The translations under genes were made by a program, and so were the position numbers. DNA of 64,000 nucleotides from Streptomyces plumbidurans (lineage in GTDB: Bacteria; Actinomycetota; Actinomycetes; Streptomycetales; Streptomycetaceae), in the NCBI RefSeq assembly GCF_019857225.1, contig NZ_JAFJSY010000017.1, positions 62,001-126,000 on the forward strand, in the 5' to 3' direction. The notes beneath the pieces were generated by a model, which saw nothing but the letters and a program-made list of their open reading frames with translations, was not told the DNA's origin and made no database searches. Below, in pieces: positions 35,950 to 44,316 of this stretch. Numbering within the stretch: position 1 is the first letter of the stretch; the number at the start of each line of letters is the position of its first letter.

Positions 35950-37020
35950 TCAGGCGCCCAGGGGCGGGGCCGGCTTTCCGCCCGCGTCGAGGTACGACTG
36001 CGGGGGCTTCAGGCGCTGGCCGGGGAAGCCGCCCTTCTCGTACTTCAGGAGCTTCTTCGCCTTCTCCGGGTCCGTCTCGCCCTCGCCGTACGCCGGGCAG
36101 AGCGGGGCGATGGGGCAGGCACCGCAGGCGGGCTTGCGGGCGTGGCAGATGCGGCGGCCGTGCCAGATCACATGGTGCGAGAGGTCCGTCCAGTCGCTCT
36201 TGGGGAACAGCGCGCCGACCGCGGCCTCGATCTTGTCCGGGTCGGTCTGATCGGTCCACTGCCAGCGCCGCACCAGCCGCTGGAAGTGCGTGTCCACCGT
36301 GATGCCGGGGCGCCCGAAGGCGTTGCCGAGCACCACGAAGGCGGTCTTGCGGCCCACACCGGGCAGCTTGACCAGATCCTCGAGGCGGCCGGGGACCTCC
36401 CCGCCGAACTGCTCCACCAGCGCCTTCGACAGCCCCATGACGGACTTGGTCTTGGCCCGGAAGAAGCCGGTCGGGCGGAGGATCTCCTCGACCTCCTCGG
36501 GGTTGGCGGCGGCCAGGTCCTCGGGGGTGGGGTACTTGGCGAAGAGCGCCGGCGTCGTCTGGTTGACCCTGAGGTCGGTGGTCTGCGCCGACAGGACCGT
36601 GGCGATCACGAGCTGGAAGGGGTTGTCGAAGTCCAGCTCCGGGTGGGCGTACGGATACACATCGGCGAGTTCGCGGTTGATGCGGCGGGCGCGGCGGACC
36701 AGCGCGGTGTGCGACTCACCCGTCGGCGGCTTGGCGACGGGCTGCGCGGCAGGGACACCCTTGACAGCGGCGGTCGCCTTCTTCGGCGCGACGGTCGCTT
36801 TCTTGACGGGTGCCTTCTTCGCCGGCGCCGACTTTTTCACTGCGGAGGAAGCCTTTTTCACGGCGGTCTTCTTCGCGGCGGCCTTCTTCACCGCGGCGCC
36901 TTTCGCCTCTTTTGCCGGTTTCTTTCCACCGCCGGAGTTCTGTTCGCCCACAGCGGAATCACGACGTACTACCACCCGCCCAGCCCCCTTGGCCTGTGCT
37001 CTCACCGGCGTTTTGGACAC
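35950..37020 (-). CDS. nth: Endonuclease III with long Lys/Ala-rich N-terminal tail
   Basis: A DNA glycosylase/AP lyase for oxidised pyrimidines. The conserved domain covers about residues 105-330: [11 protein letters not shown], the helix-hairpin-helix [10 protein letters not shown] with the catalytic Lys, VDTHFQRL with the catalytic Asp, and an Fe-S cluster motif C-x6-C-x2-C-x5-C in [17 protein letters not shown]. The first ~95 residues are a low-complexity KKA/PAKK tail, much like histone H1 or the TopA tail, and probably bind DNA nonspecifically. GTG start at 37018-37020. Diverges from crp. Confidence 0.93.
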   Translation of the reverse strand: MSKTPVRAQAKGAGRVVVRRDSAVGEQNSGGGKKPAKEAKGAAVKKAAAKKTAVKKASSAVKKSAPAKKAPVKKATVAPKKATAAVKGVPAAQPVAKPPTGESHTALVRRARRINRELADVYPYAHPELDFDNPFQLVIATVLSAQTTDLRVNQTTPALFAKYPTPEDLAAANPEEVEEILRPTGFFRAKTKSVMGLSKALVEQFGGEVPGRLEDLVKLPGVGRKTAFVVLGNAFGRPGITVDTHFQRLVRRWQWTDQTDPDKIEAAVGALFPKSDWTDLSHHVIWHGRRICHARKPACGACPIAPLCPAYGEGETDPEKAKKLLKYEKGGFPGQRLKPPQSYLDAGGKPAPPLGA

Positions 37021-37122
37021 CCGGCCAGCCTAGAGCCCGACACTGACATCCGCCCCGGACCTGGGAGACCGGCCCCCAATTGGACCCCTGCCGCTTACCT
37101 CGGGACATGTGTGCGGCATCCT

Positions 37123-37136
37123 TGTGACAGATCACA
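37123..37136. promoter_or_regulatory. CRP-type palindrome upstream of crp
   Basis: TGTGA-CAGA-TCACA, a perfect inverted repeat 91 bases before the crp start in the crp/nth divergent region. It contains the GTG-N6-CAC core reported for Streptomyces Crp targets. Autoregulation of crp is the natural reading. Confidence 0.6.
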
Positions 37137-37227
37137 CTGTTTGGACCGTCCGGCAAAATGGGGAGCACGGTCCCCTGGTACCAAGGGGGATGAAGATCCC
37201 CTGAGCAGGTCGACAAGGAGAGAACTC

Positions 37228-37902
37228 GTGGACGACGTTCTGCGGCGCAACCCGCTCTTCGCGGCGCTCGACGATGAGCAGGCCGCGGAGCTCCGCGCCT
37301 CCATGAGTGAGGTGACCCTCGCGCGCGGTGACTCGCTGTTCCACGAGGGCGACCCCGGTGACCGGCTCTACGTCGTCACCGAGGGCAAGGTGAAGCTCCA
37401 CCGCACCTCCCCCGACGGCCGCGAGAACATGCTCGCCGTCGTCGGCCCCAGCGAGCTGATCGGTGAGCTCTCGCTCTTCGACCCGGGCCCGCGCACCGCC
37501 ACGGGCACCGCCCTGACCGAGGTCAAGCTCCTCGGCCTGGGCCACGGCGACCTCCAGCCCTGGCTGAGCGCCCGCCCCGAGGTGGCCGGAGCCCTCCTGC
37601 GCGCCGTCGCCCGCCGACTGCGCAAGACCAACGACGCGATGTCCGACCTCGTCTTCTCCGACGTCCCCGGCCGCGTCGCCCGAGCCCTGCTGGACCTCTC
37701 GCGCCGCTTCGGCGTGCAGTCCGAGGAGGGCATCCACGTCGTCCACGACCTGACGCAGGAGGAGCTGGCCCAGCTGGTCGGCGCCTCCCGCGAGACGGTC
37801 AACAAGGCGCTGGCCGACTTCGCCCAGCGCGGATGGCTCCGCCTGGAGGCGCGCGCGGTGATCCTCCTGGACGTCGAACGGCTCGCCAAGCGCTCCCGCT
37901 GA
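37228..37902 (+). CDS. crp: cAMP receptor protein
   Basis: A 224-residue CRP/FNR regulator. The cyclic-nucleotide pocket includes GPSELIGELSLFDPGPRTATGTA, and the C-terminal winged helix has the recognition stretch QEELAQLVGASRETVNKAL. In Streptomyces Crp controls germination and secondary metabolism. I chose GTG 37228-37230 with AAGGAG 7 bases upstream, giving exactly the length known for S. coelicolor Crp. Confidence 0.95.
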   Translation: MDDVLRRNPLFAALDDEQAAELRASMSEVTLARGDSLFHEGDPGDRLYVVTEGKVKLHRTSPDGRENMLAVVGPSELIGELSLFDPGPRTATGTALTEVKLLGLGHGDLQPWLSARPEVAGALLRAVARRLRKTNDAMSDLVFSDVPGRVARALLDLSRRFGVQSEEGIHVVHDLTQEELAQLVGASRETVNKALADFAQRGWLRLEARAVILLDVERLAKRSR

Positions 37903-37924
37903 CGCCCGGTCGTCCCAGCCGTGT

Positions 37925-37945
37925 TCCGGGGGCCCTGCCCCCGGA
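37925..37945 (+). terminator. Terminator of crp
   Basis: 8-bp stem TCCGGGGG/CCCCCGGA with a 5-base loop, 23 bases after the crp stop. Confidence 0.75.
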
Positions 37946-38023
37946 CGGCTGCTCCAGCGTCCCCATGGCCGCTCGGTGTCCCCAACGGCCGCTCAGTGAC
38001 CGCATGTCCGCTCAGTGGACCCC

Positions 38024-38878
38024 ATGGCCGAAAACGTGACCCCCAAGGGCCTCGACCCCCAGGGCTGCATCGAGCGCGAGGGCTCTCTCGGCCGCATCCC
38101 GCCCGCCTTCCGGCCCGTCGTCGCCTCCGCGCGGGACCGGCTGCTGGGGCTGTTCGGGGCGCGGCTGCAGAGCGCGTGCGTCTACGGATCGATCCCGCGC
38201 GGCACCGCACGCGCGGGACGCAGCGATCTGGATCTGCTGGTCGCGCTGCGGGAGGAGCCGACGGACGCCGACCGGGCGGGCGTCCTGGCGCTCGGGGACG
38301 CCGTCGACAGGGAGTTCCCGCAGATCGACGGCGTCAGCACGCTGCTGTACAGCCGGGCACGGCTGCTGAGCCCGGCGGAGACGTACGACCTCGGGTGGTT
38401 CGTGGCCTGTCTGTGCACCCCGCTGCTGGGTGAGGACCTCGCCGAACACCTGCCCCGCTACCGACCCGACTCCCGGCTCGCCCGCGAGACCAACGGGGAC
38501 CTCGCCCTGCTGCTGCCCCGCTGGCGGCACCGGATCGAGAAGGCCACCGTGGAGGCCATCGAGCAGACCACCGAGCAGACCGGGGACGCCGAGGCGGCCC
38601 GACGACCGCTCGTACGGTTCATGTCCCGGCATCTCGTGCGCACCGGGTTCACGCTCGTCATGCCCCGCTGGAACGGCTGGACCAGCGACCTGACGGAGAT
38701 GGCCGAGGCGTTCGGCGCGTACTACCCCGAGCGCGCACAGCAGATGCTCGCCGCGGCCGCCCTCGGCCGGGAGCCGACCGGCGACGCCGCCGTACTGCGC
38801 TCCTACGTCGACGACCTGGGACCGTGGCTCGCGCGGGAGTACGCGCGCGTGCACGGCGTAAAAAGTCCCAGAGACTAG
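38024..38878 (+). CDS. Nucleotidyltransferase-fold protein
   Basis: 284 residues. The N-terminal third has a polymerase-beta-type nucleotidyltransferase signature ACVYGSIPRGTARAGRSDLDLLV (residues ~52-75, Gly-Ser and DLD metal ligands). The rest is helical, reminiscent of aminoglycoside-adenylyltransferase-type proteins, though no substrate can be named. I chose the ATG at 38024; a GTG three codons earlier also lies in frame. Confidence 0.72.
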   Translation: MAENVTPKGLDPQGCIEREGSLGRIPPAFRPVVASARDRLLGLFGARLQSACVYGSIPRGTARAGRSDLDLLVALREEPTDADRAGVLALGDAVDREFPQIDGVSTLLYSRARLLSPAETYDLGWFVACLCTPLLGEDLAEHLPRYRPDSRLARETNGDLALLLPRWRHRIEKATVEAIEQTTEQTGDAEAARRPLVRFMSRHLVRTGFTLVMPRWNGWTSDLTEMAEAFGAYYPERAQQMLAAAALGREPTGDAAVLRSYVDDLGPWLAREYARVHGVKSPRD

Positions 38879-38891
38879 ACGGCTGCAGGGG

Positions 38892-39746
38892 CTACGGAGC
38901 TTCGGCCGCCGGCCCCTGGATCAGCCCGTGCTCCTCCAGGTAGTCCAGCTGCGCCCGCACCGACAGCTCGGCCGCCGGCCACAGGGAGCGGTCGACGTCC
39001 GCGTAGACGTGCGCGACGACCTGGGACGGCGTGCTGCAGCCCTCCTCGACCGCCGTCTCGACCTGGGCGAGGCGATGGGCACGGTGGGCGAGATAGAACT
39101 CGACGGCGCCCTGGGCGTCCTCCAGGACCGGACCGTGGCCCGGGAGCACCGTGTGCACGCCGTCGTCGACGGTCAGGGACCGCAGCCTGCGCAGCGAGTC
39201 CAGATAGTCGCCGAGGCGGCCGTCGGGGTGCGCCACGACCGTCGTACCGCGGCCCAGGACCGTGTCGCCCGTCAGGACCGCGCGGTCGGCCGGCAGGTGG
39301 AAGCAGAGGGAGTCCGAGGTGTGGCCCGGGGTCGGCACGACCCTCAGCTCCAGGCCGCCGACCTCGACCACGTCCCCCGCGGCCAGCCCCTCGTCGCCCA
39401 GCCGCAGCGCCGGGTCCAGGGCACGCACGTGCGTACCGGTCAGCTCGGCGAAACGGGCGGCGCCCTCGGCGTGGTCGGGGTGGCCGTGGGTCAGCAGGGT
39501 GAGGGCGACGCGTCGTCCGGCCCTCTCGGCCGTGTCGATGACGTTGCGCAGATGCCCCTCGTCCAGCGGCCCGGGGTCGAGGACCACCGCCAGATCGGAA
39601 CCCGGCTCGGCGAGGATCCAGGTGTTCGTGCCGTCGAGGGTCATCGCCGAGGCGTTGGGCGCCAGGACGTTGACGGCCCGGGAGGTGGCGGGGCCGGTGA
39701 GGACTCCGCCCCGTGGCTGGCCGGGAAGGGCTGCTGCGTCCGTCAT
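38892..39746 (-). CDS. MBL-fold metallo-hydrolase
   Basis: 284 residues with the zinc motif LLTHGHPDHAEG (HxHxDH), later His in VVPTPGHTSDS and Asp in LTGDTVLG, plus PGHGPVL. A C-terminal winged-helix-like domain resembles LACTB2-type proteins, which can be RNases or thioester hydrolases. GGAG upstream of the ATG. It follows the NUDIX gene with 2 bases between stop and start, so they form an operon. Confidence 0.85.
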   Translation of the reverse strand: MTDAAALPGQPRGGVLTGPATSRAVNVLAPNASAMTLDGTNTWILAEPGSDLAVVLDPGPLDEGHLRNVIDTAERAGRRVALTLLTHGHPDHAEGAARFAELTGTHVRALDPALRLGDEGLAAGDVVEVGGLELRVVPTPGHTSDSLCFHLPADRAVLTGDTVLGRGTTVVAHPDGRLGDYLDSLRRLRSLTVDDGVHTVLPGHGPVLEDAQGAVEFYLAHRAHRLAQVETAVEEGCSTPSQVVAHVYADVDRSLWPAAELSVRAQLDYLEEHGLIQGPAAEAP

Positions 39747-39748
39747 GC

Positions 39749-40624
39749 TCAGGCTCCACCGGTCGGCAGGTCGGTCGGGATGTGCTTGGTGAACTCGTCG
39801 TGCCCCGGCCAGGACAGCACGATCTCCCCGTCCTGGAGGCGGGCCCGCGCCAGTACGGCCGTCATGTCGCGCCCGGGGGCGGCGGCGAGCGCCTCGGCGG
39901 CCGTGCCGTACGGGAGCAGCTGGCGCAGGGTCGCGACGGTGGGCGGCATCATCAGCAGCTCGCCCTTGTCGTAGCCCTCCACGGCCTCCTGCGGCCGGAT
40001 CCACACCGTGCGGTCGGCCTCCGTGGAGGCGTTGCGAGTGCGCTGGCCCTGCGGGAGGGCCGCCACGAAGAACCAGGTGTCGTAGCGCCGGGACTCGAAC
40101 TCGGGGGTGATCCAGCGGGTCCAGGCGCCCAGCAGGTCGGAGCGCAGGACCAGGCCGCGGCGGTCGAGGAACTCGGCGAAGGAGACCTCGCGGGCGGCCA
40201 CGGCCGCGCGGTCGGCCTCCCAGTCGTCGCCCGTGGTGTCACCGACGACGCCGTCGGCGGACGGCCCGGCGAGCAGGACGCCCGCCTCCTCGTAGGTCTC
40301 GCGCACGGCCGCGCAGACGATCGCCTGGGCACTCGCCTCGTCGACACCCAGCCGCTGCGCCCACCACGCGCGCGTGGGACCCGCCCAGCGGACGTGGTGC
40401 TCGTCGTCGCGGGGGTCGACGCCGCCGCCCGGATAGGCGTACGCGCCTCCGGCGAAGGCCATGGAGGCGCGTCTGCGCAGCATGTGCACGGCGGGGGTGC
40501 GGTCGGTGTCCTTCAGGAGCATGACGGTCGCCGCGCGCTTGGGCACGACAGGAGTGAGCGTGCCGTCCGTGAGTGCGCGGATGCGCTCCGGCCAGTCCTG
40601 TGGAAACCACTGCCCATTCGCCAT
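39749..40624 (-). CDS. NUDIX hydrolase (NUDT19/RP2-like)
   Basis: 291 residues. The NUDIX box is split by an insert: GGGVDPRDD, about 30 residues, then AAVRETYEEAGVLL. LRRRASMAFAGGAYAYPGG before it is typical of the NUDT19-like group. Possible CoA or acyl-CoA substrates. Upstream partner of the MBL-fold gene. Confidence 0.83.
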   Translation of the reverse strand: MANGQWFPQDWPERIRALTDGTLTPVVPKRAATVMLLKDTDRTPAVHMLRRRASMAFAGGAYAYPGGGVDPRDDEHHVRWAGPTRAWWAQRLGVDEASAQAIVCAAVRETYEEAGVLLAGPSADGVVGDTTGDDWEADRAAVAAREVSFAEFLDRRGLVLRSDLLGAWTRWITPEFESRRYDTWFFVAALPQGQRTRNASTEADRTVWIRPQEAVEGYDKGELLMMPPTVATLRQLLPYGTAAEALAAAPGRDMTAVLARARLQDGEIVLSWPGHDEFTKHIPTDLPTGGA

Positions 40625-40722
40625 GGGCGGAGGCTATCTGCTGGTGCGCGAATGTTCGAGAGGCCACCGAGGTCAGAGCGCCGGGCCCGGGCACACGGCC
40701 GCTCTGGACACCACCGGGGCGG

Positions 40723-41190
40723 CTACGCCCCCGTGAGCTCCACCTGGATCTCGACCTCGACCGGAGCGTCCAGCGGCAGCACCGCCACGCCGACCGCGCT
40801 GCGCGCGTGCACGCCCTTGTCGCCGAGAACCTCGCCGAGCAGTTCGCTCGCGCCGTTGACCACTCCGGGCTGGCCGGTGAAGTCGGTGGCCGAGGCGACG
40901 AAGCCCACGACCTTCACCACGCGCGCGATGCGGTCCAGGTCGCCGGTGACGGACTTGACCGCGGCCAGTGCGTTCAGCGCACAGGTGCGGGCCAGTTCCT
41001 TGGCCTCCTCGGGCGTGACCTCCCCGCCCACCTTGCCGGTGACGGGCAGCTTGCCCTCGACCATGGGGAGCTGACCGGCGGTGTAGACGTACACACCGGA
41101 CTGCACGGCCGGCTGGTACGCGGCCAGCGGCGGCACGACCTCGGGCAGCGTCAGACCGAGCTCTGCGAGCTTCGCCTCGACGGCACTCAT
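40723..41190 (-). CDS. RidA family (YjgF/UK114) enamine/imine deaminase-like protein
   Basis: 155 residues. YVYTAGQLPMVEGKLP, QTARTCALN-like helix (ELARTCALNALAAVKS) and the C-terminal GVAVLPLDAPVEVEIQVEL fit the RidA chorismate-mutase-like fold, more precisely the longer RidA subgroup that lacks the E. coli Arg105 context. The ATG overlaps the stop of the DUF4177 gene (ATGA). Confidence 0.85.
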   Translation of the reverse strand: MSAVEAKLAELGLTLPEVVPPLAAYQPAVQSGVYVYTAGQLPMVEGKLPVTGKVGGEVTPEEAKELARTCALNALAAVKSVTGDLDRIARVVKVVGFVASATDFTGQPGVVNGASELLGEVLGDKGVHARSAVGVAVLPLDAPVEVEIQVELTGA

Positions 41191-41360
41191 GCCTTCTCCC
41201 GCTTCAGGTAGGCAACGAGCTGCTCGGGGTTGTTCGGCCCGGGCACGACCTGGACGAGCTCCCAGCCGTCCTCGCCCCAGGTGTCCAGGATCTGCTTGGT
41301 GGCGTGGACGAGCAAAGGCACAGTTGCGTATTCCCAAGAACGATGGCTGACTTCGGCCAT
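41187..41360 (-). CDS. DUF4177 small protein
   Basis: A 57-residue protein: WEYATVPLLVHATKQILDTW, then GEDGWELVQVVPGPNNPEQL and AYLKREKA. This is the conserved DUF4177 partner found directly before RidA genes in Streptomyces. The first residues, MAEVSHRS, differ from the short Met-Lys-Trp-type start I recall for this family, and the serine recombinase gene begins on the other strand right at this point. Insertion of that element may have replaced the original start. Confidence 0.8.
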   Translation of the reverse strand: MAEVSHRSWEYATVPLLVHATKQILDTWGEDGWELVQVVPGPNNPEQLVAYLKREKA

Positions 41361-41385
41361 GACGACACCCCAGGTGGTGAGCGGT

Positions 41386-43047
41386 ATGAACTTTCACGTC
41401 GCAGGCTATACGCGTCAGTCCTACGGCCGGGTCAACGGCAGTGAGGCCAGCCCCGCAAGCCAGCGTGAGGCCAACGAGCGGCGCTTTGCAACGTTCGCCG
41501 CCGAGATGGCGCGGCAGGGGCGTGAGGCTTCCTGGCACGGCCACTACGAGGACGTCGGGATCAGCGCGTACAGCAAGAAGGAACGGCCAGACTTTGAGCG
41601 CCTGCTGCGTGACTGCCGCCTGGGCCGCATCAACGTCGTCGTTGTCTACAACGTCAGCCGCTTTTCTCGCCTCGAACCCCGTGACGCCATCCCGATCGTC
41701 ACTGAGCTTTTGCAGTCCCTGAGCGTGACCCTCATCTCTGTGGCTGAGGGCGTGTTCCGCCCCGGCGACATGATGGATGTCATTCATCTGCTGTTCAGGC
41801 TCGACGCTGCGCACCAGGAGTCCAAGAACAAGTCGACGGCCGTCCGTGATGCTGCTGCGCTGGCTCGCTCCCTGGGTGGTTACGTGGGCGGTAAGGCTCC
41901 TTATGGTCGCCAGCTGAAGCAGGAGACTCGAACGACCCCCAACGGCAAGCCTGTTGCGGTGCAACTGCTTGTTACTCAGCCGGACGAGGCGGAGGTAATC
42001 CGGCGGATCGTAAAGAGTCTGCTCGCTGGCACGGACTCTGTGCACAGCATGAGCGCAACGCTCAACGCCGAAGGAGTACCAACTCTCGGAACGGCGCGCG
42101 GGAAGAAGACAGCGGGTAGCTCCTGGCACCCCAAGACCGTGATCAACATGCTGCGTCACCCGCACCTCGCTGGATTCGACGCTGAGGCGGTCTACAACGC
42201 ACAGGGGCGCGTGACTGGCCACCGTGTCCGACGTGACGCTGAGGGCAAGCCTGTGCGCGTCTGGGAGCCCATTCTCAGCGAGGCTGATTGGTTCGCCGTT
42301 CAGGATTGGCTCGACGCGCGGCCGGTCCGTATGAACGAGCACAGGACCACAGCGCTGCTGTCTTCTCAGGGAATCCTCGCTTGCGCGTGTGGCTGCTCGA
42401 TGAGTGCGAACAACGCTGCCCGCCCCAGCTACTTCTGCAACCGGCCTACGGGTAAGCCGCTCACGCATTCGCCTGGCGACCATGAGGGCCGTAGCTACAT
42501 CAGTCGTACGACTCTTGATGAGCACGTGGTGCGGAGCATCTTCGCTCTCATTGATGCTGCCGAGTGGGACGGAAAATCGAGGGAGATTCTTGAACGGGTC
42601 TCCGCGCACTACGCCGAGATCAACGAAACTCCCGAGGTGGCGCAGGAACGGCAGGCCGTCATGCATGAGCGGGCAGACGCTACGCGGGCGCTGACACAGC
42701 TCTACGACGACCGTGAGCTTTACGCGGGTGACCCCGTGGGCCGTGCGCGCTGGCAAGAGGACGTGAAGACTCAGCAAGCGCGTCTGCGGGCTGCTGACAG
42801 CCGCTTGAAAGTCCTCGGACAGGCTGGCTCGATGGTGCTGCCCATCAGCGGGTGGACCGAGTCTGACAATGGCGACCCGATGGGGCCGGGCTCATGGTGG
42901 GAATCTGCGACCTTGACCGCTCGCCGAGAGTTCGTCGCACTGTTCTGTAAGCGAATCGTCGTCCGCAAGGCGCTTCCCAGCGAAAAGAGCCGGGGCAACA
43001 AAGCGCGGGCTGTCATTGATGGCCGAGTGACTATCGAGTGGGTCTGA
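41386..43047 (+). CDS. Large serine recombinase / integrase
   Basis: A 553-residue resolvase-type recombinase. The catalytic Ser is in GYTRQSYGR near the N-terminus; VYNVSRFSRLEPRDA and VSVTLISVAEG-like strands follow (LLQSLSVTLISVAEG). The recombinase domain covers about residues 170-290, then a zinc ribbon ILACACGCSMSAN ... SYFCNRP, a coiled coil and a C-terminal part. I chose the ATG at 41386 (AGGTGG upstream); one at 41359 is possible. GC content is visibly lower than in neighbours. No excisionase, cargo or phage gene adjoins it. Confidence 0.85.
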   Translation: MNFHVAGYTRQSYGRVNGSEASPASQREANERRFATFAAEMARQGREASWHGHYEDVGISAYSKKERPDFERLLRDCRLGRINVVVVYNVSRFSRLEPRDAIPIVTELLQSLSVTLISVAEGVFRPGDMMDVIHLLFRLDAAHQESKNKSTAVRDAAALARSLGGYVGGKAPYGRQLKQETRTTPNGKPVAVQLLVTQPDEAEVIRRIVKSLLAGTDSVHSMSATLNAEGVPTLGTARGKKTAGSSWHPKTVINMLRHPHLAGFDAEAVYNAQGRVTGHRVRRDAEGKPVRVWEPILSEADWFAVQDWLDARPVRMNEHRTTALLSSQGILACACGCSMSANNAARPSYFCNRPTGKPLTHSPGDHEGRSYISRTTLDEHVVRSIFALIDAAEWDGKSREILERVSAHYAEINETPEVAQERQAVMHERADATRALTQLYDDRELYAGDPVGRARWQEDVKTQQARLRAADSRLKVLGQAGSMVLPISGWTESDNGDPMGPGSWWESATLTARREFVALFCKRIVVRKALPSEKSRGNKARAVIDGRVTIEWV

Positions 43048-43096
43048 GCGCCTCTGGGCGGGGCTCTTTTGGCGCAGTACCGATACCTAGAGCCGA

Positions 43097-43113
43097 GCCC
43101 TTTCGGAAAGGGC
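43097..43113 (+). terminator. Hairpin downstream of the serine recombinase
   Basis: GCCCTTT/AAAGGGC stem with a CGG loop, 50 bases after the recombinase stop. Confidence 0.5.
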
Positions 43114-43338
43114 AGCGATGCTTGATCCGCGTATCCTTCGGCCGGCCAGAATTGCCCCGGGTCCAGACCAAGGAGCCGCAGTTTGCAGAGTGAAGTGGTC
43201 TACGCCACGCATACGCCCACGGTGTGGCCATCCGAACCACATGCGGCCTGACTCTGGCCGCTGCCCACCCGCCCCCCGTGGTCGAGTTGTCCACAGGCTG
43301 TCGCGTGGTTGGTGCACGGACTGGTTAGGCTCGAAGGC

Positions 43339-44316
43339 GTGAGCAGGCTCCAGGTCGTCAGCGGCAAGGGCGGGACCGGAAAGACGACGGTCGCCGCCGC
43401 TCTCGCGCTGGCCCTCGCGACCGAGGGGAAGCGGACGCTTCTCGTCGAGGTCGAGGGGCGCCAGGGCATCGCGCAGCTCTTCGAGACGGAAGCGCTGCCC
43501 TACGAGGAGCGGAAGATCGCCGTCGCTCCGGGGGGCGGGGAGGTGTACGCCCTCGCCATCGACCCCGAGCTGGCCCTTTTGGACTACCTCCAGATGTTCT
43601 ACAAGCTCGGAGGCGCCGGCAGAGCCCTCAAGAAACTCGGCGCGATCGACTTCGCCACCACCATCGCGCCCGGCCTCAGGGACGTGCTCCTGACCGGCAA
43701 GGCGTGCGAGGCGGTGCGCCGCAAGGACAAGAGCGGACGGTTCGCCTACGACTACGTGGTCATGGACGCGCCGCCCACAGGCCGCATCACGCGCTTCCTG
43801 AACGTGAACGACGAGGTGGCGGGACTCGCCAAGATCGGCCCGATACACAATCAGGCGCAGGCCGTGATGCGCGTGCTGAAGTCCAAGGAGACGGCCGTGC
43901 ATTTGGTCACGCTCCTGGAGGAGATGCCGGTCCAGGAGACCGCGGACGGTATCGCCGAACTGCGCGCGGCCAAGCTGCCGGTGGGCCGGATCATGGTGAA
44001 CATGGTGCGGCCCGAGGTGTTGGACGCCGCCGATCTGGAACTCGTGCGCAGCGTGCCGCGTTCATCGGTCGCCAGGGCACTGTCGGCGGCGGGCCTGGGT
44101 GGCGCCCGGCGGGGCGGGAACGCCGAGAAGCTGGTGGACCCCCTGCTGGAGCAGGCCGAGGAGTACGCCGAGCGGTACGAGCTGGAGCACGAGCAGCGCG
44201 CGGTGCTCGCCGAGCTGGGCCTGCCGCTGCACGAACTGCCGCTGCTCGCCGAGGGCATGGACCTGGCGGGGCTGTACGAGCTGGCCACCGAGCTGCGGAA
44301 GCAGGGGATGTCATGA
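43339..44316 (+). CDS. ArsA/GET3-like ATPase 1
   Basis: 325 residues with VVSGKGGTGKTTVAAAL (deviant Walker A), YVVMDAPPTGRITRFL (A-motif after switch II) and a C-terminal GMDLAGLYEL. No Cys/His metal site like ArsA. It is the first of two ATPases joined by an ATGA overlap, an arrangement conserved in front of wblA in Streptomyces. The GTG at 43339 lies close behind a TTAGGCT -10-like box. They may act as a heterodimer; function unknown. Confidence 0.85.
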   Translation: MSRLQVVSGKGGTGKTTVAAALALALATEGKRTLLVEVEGRQGIAQLFETEALPYEERKIAVAPGGGEVYALAIDPELALLDYLQMFYKLGGAGRALKKLGAIDFATTIAPGLRDVLLTGKACEAVRRKDKSGRFAYDYVVMDAPPTGRITRFLNVNDEVAGLAKIGPIHNQAQAVMRVLKSKETAVHLVTLLEEMPVQETADGIAELRAAKLPVGRIMVNMVRPEVLDAADLELVRSVPRSSVARALSAAGLGGARRGGNAEKLVDPLLEQAEEYAERYELEHEQRAVLAELGLPLHELPLLAEGMDLAGLYELATELRKQGMS

